Notes under the pieces: model-generated
What the model was told of the DNA's origin: nothing
The model's database searches: none
Seen by the model: the letters and a program-made list of their open reading frames with translations, nothing else
Assembly: GCA_036873755.1 (NCBI GenBank)
Contig: JAVTVY010036877.1
Location: 1 to 64,000 of the forward strand
Length of the DNA: 64,000 bases
Reading direction: 5' to 3'
Origin: Hanleya hanleyi
Taxonomy: Eukaryota > Mollusca > Polyplacophora > Lepidopleurida > Hanleyidae
Part shown: in pieces, positions 1 through 9,559 of the stretch
Position numbering within the stretch: the stretch's first letter is position 1
Layout of the letters: each line of letters begins with the position of its first letter
Program-made: the position numbers and the translations under genes

Positions 1-835
1 TTCCTGCAAGACCGCTACATGATGAACGGTGTATCCATCAAGATCAAGTTGATCCGTTCCTTACCCGCGTTCGCCTTAATGGGCGGTGGAGTCGGGGGTG
101 TCAATTACAACATCGTCATTGAAGATGTAGCCCTGTTTGTCCGCGTTCGCCTTAATGGGCGGTGGAGTCGGGGGTGTCAATTACAACATCGTCATTGAAG
201 ATGTAGCCCTGTTTGTCCGTACGGTAGATTTGCAACAGGGCGTGTTGCTGAGTCACATGGAAGCCTTATCGAAAAAACCAGCCCTGTACCCCATCCGACG
301 CGTACAGACCAAGGTGTTCTCTGTGCCATCAGGTACGATGATGGCCAACCGTGAAAATTTATTTCTAGGGGATCTTCCTAAACGTCTTACCCTGGCGTGT
401 GTGACCAACACCGCTTTCAATGGAAATTGGGGTGAGAATCCGTTCAACTTTCAACATTTCAACATCAACTTTGTGGCACTGCACGTGGCCGGCCATCAAA
501 TTCCAGCCCGTCCATTACAACCGGACTTTGCTAACAAAAACTATGTGCGGACCTACCTGAACCTGTTTACAGCCACAGGACAAAACAACCAGGACGAAGG
601 CAATACCATCACTCGAGACGACTTTAGCCGTGGGTACACATTGTTCGCCTTCGACCTCACCCCCACCTTGGACCACGATCATCAACTGGCTTTGCTGAAG
701 AAAGGAAACCTACGGTTGGAACTGCGTTTCGCCACCCCTCTAGCCCACACCATTAACGTGATTTGCTACGCCGAGTTTGATAACGTCATCAGCGTGGATC
801 AGCAAAGAAACGTGCTGTGTGACTACGCCAGCTAA
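1..835 (+). pseudogene. Polinton/adintovirus-like major capsid protein, C-terminal part, frame-broken
   Basis: This is the 3' part of a capsid gene that begins left of the window. Frame 1 is open from base 1 and reads FLQDRYMMNG at its start. It runs into a 76-bp tandem duplication (65-216) that shifts the frame; reading resumes in the frame of 137-835 and ends at TAA 833-835. The visible part is roughly 255 residues. Its C-terminal block (around LELRFATPL and CYAEFDNV) resembles the invertebrate protein family often labelled F54H12.2-like, which corresponds to Polinton double jelly-roll capsid proteins; this is recognition by eye. The protease gene follows 11 bases downstream on the same strand, the usual morphogenesis pairing. 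The TTG at 137 is only where the second frame opens and is not a real start. Because 76 is not a multiple of 3, the copy as read cannot make an intact protein. An assembly artefact is possible. Confidence 0.72.
65..219. repeat. 76-bp exact tandem duplication inside the capsid gene
   Basis: Bases 65-140 recur at 141-216, and the match runs on to 219. The two copies look identical, so the event is recent or is an assembly error. The length is not a multiple of three, so it frameshifts the capsid gene. Confidence 0.9.
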
Positions 836-846
836 GAGTCATCATC

Positions 847-1323
847 ATGGATACAGAGCAGCTGATGGGCATACTCCAGCGAGATCCGAAGATCCCCTTT
901 CGAGGTGTGTTTCCACGCAATGTGTTTCCCACCCACTCCACCACCCCAGCAGCCTACATCCTGAATACAGACACGAGGAGTCGACCTGGTGAACATTGGA
1001 TAGCTGTGTACGTGGACACCCTAGGCCAAGGCGAATACTTTGATTCCTACGGACTTGCACCCCTACATGCCGATTTGGTGAAATTCATGGACGTCTCTAC
1101 TACAGAGTGGCGTTGGAATACTCAAAGATTACAAGGACCCTTGAGTAGTGTGTGCGGACAGTACTGTGTGTTTTATCTCACTCACCGGAGTAGAGGACAT
1201 TCTATGCCCACCATTGTACACATGTTTGATGATTATTGTCAAGCCGAAGACCGTGATCTTCTCGTCTATGACTGGACGGCCTCTCGTTTTAATGTGCATG
1301 CTCCATTTCTCTGGTTAACTTAA
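847..1323 (+). CDS. Adenain-like cysteine protease (Polinton/adintovirus maturation protease)
   Basis: This intact 158-residue frame encodes a C5-type cysteine protease. In adenoviruses and Polintons this enzyme cleaves capsid precursors during virion maturation. His50 lies in PGEHWIAVYVD, Asp66 in EYFDSYG, Gln96 in LQGPLSS and Cys103 in SVCGQYC. The seven-residue gap from the oxyanion Gln to the nucleophile Cys and the His-acid gap of 16 match the adenain layout (Gln115/Cys122, His54/Glu71). It is shorter than adenovirus proteases, which are around 200 residues. The start is the first ATG after the capsid stop, 11 bases upstream. An AATAAA lies 79 bases past the stop. This is the only undamaged protein gene of the element in view. 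Confidence 0.88.
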   Translation: MDTEQLMGILQRDPKIPFRGVFPRNVFPTHSTTPAAYILNTDTRSRPGEHWIAVYVDTLGQGEYFDSYGLAPLHADLVKFMDVSTTEWRWNTQRLQGPLSSVCGQYCVFYLTHRSRGHSMPTIVHMFDDYCQAEDRDLLVYDWTASRFNVHAPFLWLT

Positions 1324-1401
1324 ATGCACTGCGCGCGCAGGCCACTTGTTTATTATCACGTTATTGTTATGACGTTGTTGTTCTGACGTTCATTGATGTT
1401 G

Positions 1402-1407
1402 AATAAA
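1402..1407 (+). terminator. AATAAA polyadenylation signal after the protease gene
   Basis: The first AATAAA downstream of the capsid/protease pair, followed by A-rich sequence. It would end rightward transcripts before the tRNA. Confidence 0.5.
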
Positions 1408-1448
1408 AGATGAAAAAACACAAAAATGATGGGTTTTGACTTTTTTTT

Positions 1449-1454
1449 TTTATT
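1449..1454 (-). terminator. Candidate polyadenylation signal for the leftward polymerase transcript
   Basis: TTTATT on + is AATAAA on -. It is the first such signal after the polymerase stop at 1656 and lies beyond the tRNA, so the tRNA would fall inside the polymerase 3' UTR in sense orientation. Confidence 0.4.
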
Positions 1455-1532
1455 TAAGTCAACAAGAAGGGTTACTGAATAGGTACAAATAGAATACAGG
1501 GTACAAATAGTAGGATTAAGGTACAAAAATTC

Positions 1533-1616
1533 TGTCAGGAGTAGGATTCGAACCTACGACAGCATTCGCCGACCAGCACTTAATACCGGCGCCTTAGACC
1601 ACTCGGCCATCCTGAC
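1533..1616 (-). tRNA. tRNA-Leu (anticodon UAA)
   Basis: An 84-nt class II tRNA without an intron. The acceptor stem pairs 1610-1616 with 1534-1540, with discriminator A at 1533. The D-arm carries box A TGGCCGAGTGG (1599-1609). The anticodon stem holds the seven-base loop ATTAAGT, placing UAA at 1580-1582. A 4-bp variable arm CGGC/GCTG is present, and the T-arm has a perfect box B GGTTCGAATCC (1544-1554). A run of five T on the - strand (1525-1529) lies four bases after the discriminator and is a pol III terminator. The long variable arm and the box A region fit Leu. Two G-U pairs in the anticodon stem are the only irregularity. It sits between the convergent protease and polymerase genes, on the polymerase strand. 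Confidence 0.93.
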
Positions 1617-1655
1617 TTTTACATTTGTGTATCAACAGTTATAGTTCGACATTGT

Positions 1656-4600
1656 TCACAAGTCCAAGTAAGTGGTGCTCACACCATCGGCCAACACTTT
1701 TCGTTTGGGGTAAAAGAAAGTAAAGGCGTCTCGTTGCTGAATGTACGTCCGCATCTGGTGGTCCACCACCCGAAATCCTCGGTTAGTACCACTCGCACTG
1801 GCCTGGCTTTGCAGCACGTTCAAGTACAAGGCTTTGTCGATGTTGGGATCGCGCCGGCTCACCCCTTTGCAGCTAAACTTATTTTCGTCTCCTCCGTAAC
1901 AGTAATACGTCTTGGAGGAGAGACCAATCATAGCATCCCCACTCCACTCCAGCTTGAAGAGGCCCGGCGTACGCTTATCGTACTGGTAATGGTCACGTCG
2001 AGGTAGCCACTGGTCCTGTTCCGCTTCATACTGGGTACGTAACTCCGGTTTCACCAGGGACTCCCAATCCGCATTAGAGACGGCCATGTAGGCCGAGTCG
2101 GTATCCATCTCCATGAGTTGCCAGTCTGATGGATTAAAATACACACCCATAAAATCATAGAGAAACTGCAGCATCCTCAGCTTGGCCACCTGATATACCA
2201 TACATCCAATCTGCAGGGGTAGGTTGTAACGGATAGTCTTCTTGGCTGAAGTGACTTCATAGGTGTCGTCATTGATGACCTCCACGGATCGAAACAGAGG
2301 AGAATTCACTTTTTGCGGGCTTGGGCAGTAGTACAAATGTTCACGTTGACGTGCTTATCCTGGTTCGTAACCGTTTTTCCATAATAACCATTGCCAGTCA
2401 ACTTCCAACATTCACCGATGATGGCCTCACTCGGGTATTCATCACCTTGACGACGGGCCGACGTCACGATGTCGGCATTCTCCGCAAAACAAGCGTCAGG
2501 TACGTACTGTATCACTTGGTATATTTGGGTAATTTCCAAACCGTGGTTCATGTACCACTGCAGTAAGGGGGTGCCCAGCAAGATTTTCTCGGCCCACATA
2601 CTACCAATCAACATCCGTCGAGGTTGAGGCAAACACTCGTGTTGCTCCGCATAGGTCCTCATGGTGTCCCCAATATCCGCCCGACCCACCAGCGTGTTCT
2701 TAAAGATGGGAGGGCACTGCGCGAAGAGAGGCTTGAGAGTGTCGGGAACATGCAAATCACATTCGACAAAGCCGTAGAGGTCCCCCGAACGAATGGCGTC
2801 CAACATCTGTGGCAGACTCAGAAGTCGCCGACGACTCAAGGGGTACTCGCGCTCTTTTAGGAAACGTCGTAAATGGGGTAGGGCCTGACACATCGTGTGA
2901 AATTCACACTCCCACATTTCAATCAGATGGTATCCTCTCTCTTTCACATAATCACCGTTCGCCACCACTTCTTCCCGTAATTCTTGCGGTGTTTTTCCAC
3001 GTCGCTCGTTGAAGCGTCCAGCGTTGAAATGGCATTCGTGGCCGTGCCAATAGCAACCGTAAAATTGGAATACGGTGGGTGTGCTACCCACCAGGGCAAA
3101 CCCATCGACGGGAAGTCGACGATCTCCTATGCGCTTCCCTGTGGCGTTGGTCTGGTGTCGTATATAAATCGCCCGTCGATAGGCTTCCCAATCCAACCAC
3201 TGATCAGCCAGATGCTTGTAGGGTGTGCGTTGCGGTGTAAAATGCCGATCTTCCGCCAACCAACGTGTATAATGGCCACTGGGCATAGGTTGGGCCAGCG
3301 ACCACAGGTACAAGGCATTCGCATCGAAACCGATGATCTTAGCACAGGGTTTTCCACTGGGGAGAGTAGTGACGTCCTTCTCGTGATAACGGTGAAAAAT
3401 AAGACTCGGGCCGCCCACAATGTTCTGCTTTAGACAATCATGCATGTCTGCATCTTTTTGCTGTATCAGCGAGAAGTACGTAGCACACTCTTGAAAAGAT
3501 GGCGAAGCGCTAGACCCGGTAAACTCAAGCACTCCTTGAAGATGTCGACGTGCATTTGGCGACGAAAGAGTTGCACCATTTTCTCGGCCGCTTCCAGGAA
3601 AGGAACCACATCTAGGTTATTATACCATATCAGGAAATCTCGCAAGGTCTGCATATGTTCATCGTTCCATACCTGCTGTAGTTCCCGGTACGTGTCTTCC
3701 GGACATTCCACTTGCTTCAAATCATCAAAGAAGGCGTGCCGCGGTGGCAACTGTGTTTCCTGCAAACGGTCGAGCGATGATATATACGTGTAAGGGAACC
3801 TCCCTTTGGTTTGTGCACAGTTATAGGCCTTGACCCACTGATCATAGCTACAATTAGGAGCTAAGTAGTTCCGTACATCCAGGAAATGTAGTGATGTGGT
3901 AGTGAGGGCCATATGATTATTGATCTTCTTGATCACGGACTTGAGGGTATTCGACTGTGCCAAGTAGGGGTAAAGAAATTCTTTCACCATGTTCAAATCA
4001 TAACGTCCCGAATTGAAACCTAGCACCGGTAACTGACCTAGATATTGTAGGAAGCGCACTTTCAATTTCTCCGCATACGGTTTCGGTAAAGGCACATCCT
4101 GCGACTGCAGAGGCTGCGACTGCAGGGGCTCGGGCTCCGACTCGGATTCTTCATCGTCACTAAACGCTACACCCGGTATAGGAATCCGATCGTCCAGCTG
4201 GTCCAGTACGTCCTGGAACTTGGACACCAATAGTTCTGTACTAGCCGCACTGACTTGCTCTAAATACTCCATCATGCGGGTGATCAACTCATGGGATTCC
4301 CCCGTGGACACGAAACACACCGGAGCAGCGTCATAGCCAAGTACGTTGCTGGAAATACTGACACTCAGAGGAATATGGCGCTGCGTCCACTGCGTTTTCG
4401 CTGAAAACATGTCCATGGGCTCCAACAGGGCCTCAAAATCGTAACACGCCCGGTAGGGAAAATAACGATCCGCCTCCGGTATGATCACACCCTCATCGGC
4501 CAGTTCTTGGAAAATAGTAGGCGTATTATGATACACTCCACCCGGATATACTCGCTTGACACTGTTGTCACAGATTTTCTCGTGGCGATGTAAGTCGTAA

Positions 4601-5555
4601 GACTTTTTAAACACCGATGGCATTGGGCACAACTGAAAGACTGAGCGTACTGGCTCATATTGTAGATCAGCGAAAAATGACTCACGCCATTGTCGTCGAA
4701 CACATTGACTTTCATCGTAGCAGCATACCGTTCTGTTGAACGACGAACCAATTCAGCCACAAATGTATCCTCCTCCTCGCATCGTAATCGGTATACAAAG
4801 ATATTGATGTTGAACAGTGTTTCCACGTCATCCAAATTCTTGAACGGCACTCCACGGAAGTGCCGCTTATCCAAGTCTTGCTGCTGTAAATACTGTTCCC
4901 AATAGTCATTGGCCACTCTGTCACAACACTGGGGGTCACACTCGTCCACATGCACGGCCAAACACCGAAACAGACATTTCCGGTCTTTGTAGGGTCCATG
5001 TCCCCCACGCGTTAATGCATACAGGCCGTGTCGATGAAGCAACCAAGGGGGTAGTAGTACAGGAGCACCGATAGGATGATCTCTCATTTTCGTGACGAAA
5101 AATGTGACGTTGGTCACCATTTCCACAAGCCATTGGGTATTGGGACGTTGCAACCGAGCCCATTCCAATGGATCCAACGTAGTGAGTTGGTCGATGAGTG
5201 GCTCCAGAGAAATCGCATCCGTCACCGTGAACGGCTGATCAAACACATAGGTATTATTGCTGGGATAATAATACCGCACCTGATCCGTCGCCTTGTGCCG
5301 TAAAATGTACCCGAATGTCATATTCAACTTGAACGCTGTCACCTGATCTGTGAAAATGTTCTCGGCTTAGGTAGACAGATACGTGAGGTCCTGCAGCCGA
5401 AAGTTATACAAGTCCAATAGACGACGGTCACGGTGAAAACAATGGCGTATGGTAGCCCAGTGACGTTGATAAATGTCCCTGACACGCTCATCTTCAGGCA
5501 AGACTTCAACCGGAGGTGCTGCTGGGTCCCAGGGAAAATCTTCTCCACGTGTCAT
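1656..5555 (-). pseudogene. Protein-primed family-B DNA polymerase of a Polinton/adintovirus element, interrupted
   Basis: About 1,300 codons, with ATG at 5553-5555 (A at -3). The N-terminal piece ends at an in-frame TAA (5367-5369) and the same frame continues below it. An OTU-like segment follows, with DRKCLFRCLA (Cys at ~4976) and His in VSHFSLIYN about 99 residues later. A CxxC...H....C zinc-finger-like motif spans the first frameshift. Exonuclease motifs are Exo I YDFEALL (~4440), Exo II FNSGRYD (~3999) and Exo III YNNLD (~3612). Polymerase motif A is FDANALY (~3325), motif B KLTGNGYYG (~2404) and motif C MDTDS (~2105). The frame changes by a net single missing base at about 4604-4612, 3490-3496 and 2310-2317, each in a homopolymer run. 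All catalytic motifs survive. An acidic, Gln-rich insert (~4105-4160) separates Exo I from Exo II. This enzyme replicates linear genomes from a terminal protein. The breaks may be decay or indel-type sequencing error; the stop looks like a true substitution. Confidence 0.85.
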
Positions 5556-5580
5556 GCTTTCGTCTCATACAAGCGGATAG

Positions 5581-5641
5581 GCAAGCAGGCAGGCAGGCAG
5601 GCAGGCAGGCAGACAGGCTGGTCAGGTCAGTCAGGTAGGTA
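5581..5641. repeat. CAGG-type microsatellite upstream of the polymerase start
   Basis: Seven or so CAGG units degrade into GTCAGGTAGG-like units. The tract lies within 30-90 bases of the polymerase start codon, in its likely 5' UTR. Confidence 0.8.
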
Positions 5642-5687
5642 GTGCAATGTCCTAAAAATCGACTCCTTTTATACGTTTTTCTACAAG

Positions 5688-6140
5688 CCGCCATCTTAAA
5701 CCCACCACCCACCACCATCCACAACCGCCATCTTGCACCACCACCCACCACCATCCACATGCCGCCATCTTGCACCCACCACCCACCACCATCCACATGC
5801 CGCCATCTTGCACCCACCACCCACCACCATCCACATGCCGCCATCTTGCACCCACCACCCACCACCATCCACATGCCGCCATCTTGCACCCACCACCCAC
5901 CACCATCCACATGCCGCCATCTTGCACCCACCACCCACCACCATCCACATGCCGCCATCTTGCACCCACCACCCACCACCATCCACATGCCGCCATCTTG
6001 CACCCACCACCCACCACCATCCACATGCCGCCATCTTGCACCCACCACCCACCACCATCCACATGCCGCCATCTTGCACCCACCACCCACCACCATCCAC
6101 ATGCCGCCATCTTGCACCCACCACCCACCACCATCCACAC
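5688..6140. repeat. 38-bp minisatellite with twelve YY1/PHO-like sites
   Basis: GCCATCTT occurs at 5690, 5727, 5764 and then every 38 bases to 6106, twelve times. On the - strand each of the eleven canonical units from 5727 contains CAAGATGGCGG, which matches the YY1/Pleiohomeotic consensus; the first copy is diverged. The rest of the unit is a CCACCACCCACCACCATCC block. The array lies 130-590 bases upstream of the polymerase start on the transcribed side. Long reading frames through it are artefacts of the repeat. Confidence 0.9.
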
Positions 6141-6144
6141 ACCC

Positions 6145-6208
6145 CACGTGACCACAATACTCGCTTCTGATTGGCTGACGCGTGACGTCACAAAGGTCAT
6201 ATGCAAAT
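6145..6208. promoter_or_regulatory. Dense promoter-like cluster: E-box, CCAAT box, CRE, octamer
   Basis: Within 64 bases lie CACGTG (6145-6150), inverted CCAAT as ATTGG (6170-6174), a full CRE TGACGTCA (6183-6190) and octamer ATGCAAAT (6201-6208). The cluster abuts the distal end of the minisatellite. It could be the distal promoter/enhancer of the polymerase or lie just outside the element; no terminal inverted repeat is visible to decide. Confidence 0.5.
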
Positions 6209-6229
6209 TTCTGAGGTCAATGAGGTTCA

Positions 6230-6790
6230 ATTGACGCTTTGTATACTACTGATATTATATATCAAAATATCATCCTTATTCGTAGTTTCAATCAATCTAG
6301 CTTATTCATGTACTACATGTAGGAATTCTCTAGCAATGAATTATTACGCTGGACTATCTAAAACACTGGACTGGACGATTCAAATTTCCGAGTTTAAAAG
6401 AAATCAGGTACTTTTATTTTCATTGGAGAAACTTTGAAGAACCTGCAACTAAACGAGTAGATTTGTCAATTATTGAAGTATACCTTATTACTTGATGATG
6501 AGGATCTCAAGAATGTGGGACCTGATGCCTAAGTATTTGTATCTAGAACTCATGAACTTCGAAAGATCATCGCAAATTGTAAATGTTTGTTAGGTAGAAA
6601 AGTATGATATTCAGCATTCTTATTAACACCACATCAGATAATTTCAATGTTCATAACACTCATCTCACAGGAGATAACTTTGAATGAACGTGGTTCAGAA
6701 CGATGACTGTGTGACCGAGAAAGTATTTTGGAATTTTTGTCCTATAGAAACAAACCCGCAATCTGATGATTATATGGCATCCATCCTATT
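6230..6790. other. AT-rich stretch without recognised features
   Basis: No coding frame, RNA gene or clear repeat. The right boundary of the viral element is expected near the start of this stretch, because base composition falls here. Confidence 0.5.
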
Positions 6791-7790
6791 AGTCTGGGCG
6801 CCAAGTTGAAAAAAAGGCCTTATTTTAGAAATTTGTGCTCCCCACCGGCAAGATGATTTTCATCTACACCATGGACTTCTATGACCATTGTGGGTATCAA
6901 CCAGTGTGGATGTAGACTTCCAAAGTGGTGCAGATTTTTTTTATTGCTGCCGAAATGACACCCTATAGATAATCGTTTTGTTCCACCGAATAAGGGGGTA
7001 GGTGACTTTAAACAACCCATTCTTATTTATAGCCCAATCGGTCTGAGCTATACTACATACTACTCACCAATAATGGCAGAGATATATCATGATTTCTTTA
7101 TGTAATCCAATCGTGTGGCGTCACGTGGGGACCATATCCAAATGTCACCTGAAAAGAATACTCCCTTTCAAAAAGGGGGTGTATGTGTTTGAATTGCTAT
7201 ATATCTCTCAAAACTGATCCCATCTATCTAAACATCATTATTTATTGTTCAGAACTGCGTAGCGCAGGTTTTAATACCTAAGGTCGTTGTTGTTTTCGAA
7301 TCCTATGGTACAAATGAGGGGGGGGGTAAAACTCAAATGTTATTTGAACAAAAAAAAAATAACCCAATTGAAAAAGGGAGCATGTGTGAATAAATTGACA
7401 CATCTTTTTTATTAATAACACTGAGTGTCTGAAATTTATTATATTGTATTTATTATATATGCCAGAGTTAGCTACAATCAGGATTTGGTTTTGTATCTCA
7501 ATGTAGGACATCATTCAGGGGCCGTATCCAAATATCAACTTGGAAAAAATATTCCTTTTCAGAGAAGGGGTTCGTGTTCAATGGCCGTAATTCACTTATG
7601 AAATAATCGAATCTTTCTAAACACTATGATATACTGTTCACCTGTTTGCGTAGGGTTTATTATTATCACATGTGTTTTTGTATCCCAGTTGTATGATGTC
7701 ACTTGGAGGTAATATTCACATGTCAATTAAACAAAAAATGAACCCTCTGAAAGACGGGTGTGTATGTAAGTAAAAATTTGTATTTCTACT
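6790..7790 (-). repeat. Satellite-cored dispersed repeat, copy 1
   Basis: Divergent ~180-bp units each have a CCATATCCAAATGTCA-like segment, then a stretch like AATACTCCCTTTC, then GGGGGTGTATGTG. A unique flank at 6790-6920 contains CATCTACACCATGGACTT. The reverse complement of both the units and the flank matches 24.08-25.21 kb, so this is the same family in the opposite orientation. It is non-coding. Confidence 0.7.
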
Positions 7791-8009
7791 CCCAGTAGAT
7801 CCTGGGTCTTCATTGGCCGAGAGAGGTCACGTGAAGTGAGGATAAATATTCGTCTCCTACTCTACTCTATAGGCCTACCAATAACACGATATAGCTAAAT
7901 GGTTTATGTATCCTTTGTTATGTATACTTTATTGTCCTTTATTTAAAAAATAATTGTTGACAATGTTTTGTTGTTCGTCGTACTTTGCTTAGCATTGAGT
8001 GTCTCGTAC

Positions 8010-8033
8010 AATAAAATTCTTGAATCTCGAATC
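8010..8033 (+). repeat. Probable LINE 3' tail
   Basis: AATAAA at 8010 is followed at once by short TTGAATCTCGAATC units. This is a common form of LINE 3' end with a short tandem tail. No coding remnant was recognised upstream. Confidence 0.35.
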
Positions 8034-8387
8034 TACTGCACTGACTGACCTCCAGGCAGGGCTAGCCACCGTGTTCAGTGTAAACAAACATGGCTGCTGG
8101 AGTGTTCTGCCAGTGACAGAACTGGAAATAAAGAATATTCCGGATATCAACTCCGTACATCTGACCGATAAAATGTCCGACAGTTACTGGAATAATCTGG
8201 AAAAGATAGTGTGCTGTGACTGTGAGTAGAGACTATGATTTTGAACAGCTAACGGTAACGAAATCTGGCCGACGCTTAACTCAGTTTTGGTCTTCGACGA
8301 TCGACCTCGGTACAATGTGCATGGTGTGGGAGTTTACCGCTGATAATCGAGCACACATGAATTTGACTTGTACAATTCTAGGTTATA

Positions 8388-8467
8388 ATATGAATAGGCA
8401 AAGCCTAGAAGCGAGCGGAGAAATAGGCCTACTTCTTCCTCTCGTTTCTGGCTTTGCCTATTCATAT
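8388..8467. repeat. Hairpin with an 18-bp perfect stem
   Basis: ATATGAATAGGCAAAGCC at 8388-8405 pairs with its perfect complement at 8450-8467. Part of the loop can pair further (AGAAGCGAG with CTCGTTTCT). Confidence 0.85.
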
Positions 8468-8578
8468 CAAGTTTTCCACTAGTACTCATTCGCATAATTT
8501 CTTGTTTCATACAGAGCTAATATTTGAAATGGATGAAATCTAAAGTACTTTTGTACTTTTTAGGGTTCCATTGATTTG

Positions 8579-8617
8579 ATCTGCCCATATCCATCACAGA
8601 AACAGATATGGGCAGAT
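8579..8617. repeat. Hairpin with a 13-bp perfect stem
   Basis: ATCTGCCCATATC (8579-8591) is complementary to 8605-8617. A smaller AAAGTAC/GTACTTT hairpin lies just upstream, near 8542-8560. Confidence 0.85.
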
Positions 8618-8804
8618 TGAGTCCACGTTTTGTATATTATTTTACACTGAACACATATTTCATGCACATGTCTGCTTACATCAAAACCGATGGCTTGTTT
8701 GAAAGTCAGTTCCTGTAGAACCTTACAGCATTAAAATCCATGTGGTATTGTTGTTGTCTAGACTTTGTCAACTTAGCCTGGATCATAAATATGACATAAT
8801 TTAT

Positions 8805-8876
8805 ATCCTATCAATGCTCCCCAATCGTATATGTCACTATGTAGGCGACATATCCAAATTGGGGAGCAGATAGGAT
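8805..8876. repeat. Two-tier hairpin
   Basis: GCTCCCCAAT (8816-8825) pairs with 8858-8867. Beyond it ATCCTATC pairs with GATAGGAT, and inside it TATATGTC partly pairs with GACATAT. It is the third strong hairpin within 500 bases. Confidence 0.75.
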
Positions 8877-9559
8877 TTAATTTTACTTAGACTGGATCAA
8901 ATATTTAATTGTCCAAATTCTATCTGGTCCTAGCTATGATTTCCTGTCACTGTTCCAGGTGGCCATGATGTTATATTCTGTCATAAGGCAGCTTATTAAT
9001 AAGAATAATCCTGTTCCTCTAATTATCGGACATAAAATCTATGTCCCATATATGCTGTCACAATTAGTCTTATTACTGAAGGAATTCTGTTCAATTCTAA
9101 TTTGATTGTACACACAATATATAAAACCTTGGGGAAATAGGTTCCACTCAACCAAACTAAATGTCCTTGTAATGGACATGTTCAAAAGTTGAGACTGAAG
9201 TGAATATATCTTGATTAATAGACAGATCTGTATACAAAGACGAAACTACAACTATTTAACTGCCAAATGGAAACAATAGTTACAAGCATTTACAGCCAAT
9301 GGATTTACCAGATATGTTAAAATAGTTCAATGTGCAACTGTAAAACCACTCGACTAAATCATTTCATATTGTAGCTGTTCTCAACATTGAGAAATATTAA
9401 TGGAAGAGAGCTATTATACTATAATGGACAGAAACAACCTTGTAATGGCTATGATTATAATCTATAAAATTATAGATAAAGAAGACATGAAAACCATAAT
9501 TAACCATATTGGGTATTGATATTTAAAATTCATTTGTGTCTATAATGGGGAATGGCATT

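Noticed and set aside
1..6230. Terminal inverted repeats, integrase and packaging ATPase of the Polinton
   Set aside because: None was found in the window; the element runs off the left edge, and no inverted partner of 6.1-6.3 kb is visible.
5506..6234. Several 145-213-codon frames on both strands
   Set aside because: All are translations of the 38-bp minisatellite; three frames per strand stay open because the unit lacks stops.
7999..8229. 76-codon frame ending at a GTGAGT donor-like site
   Set aside because: Its first part overlaps a LINE-like tail, and no connecting exon or domain was recognised. A start at 8172 with donor at 8221 remains conceivable.
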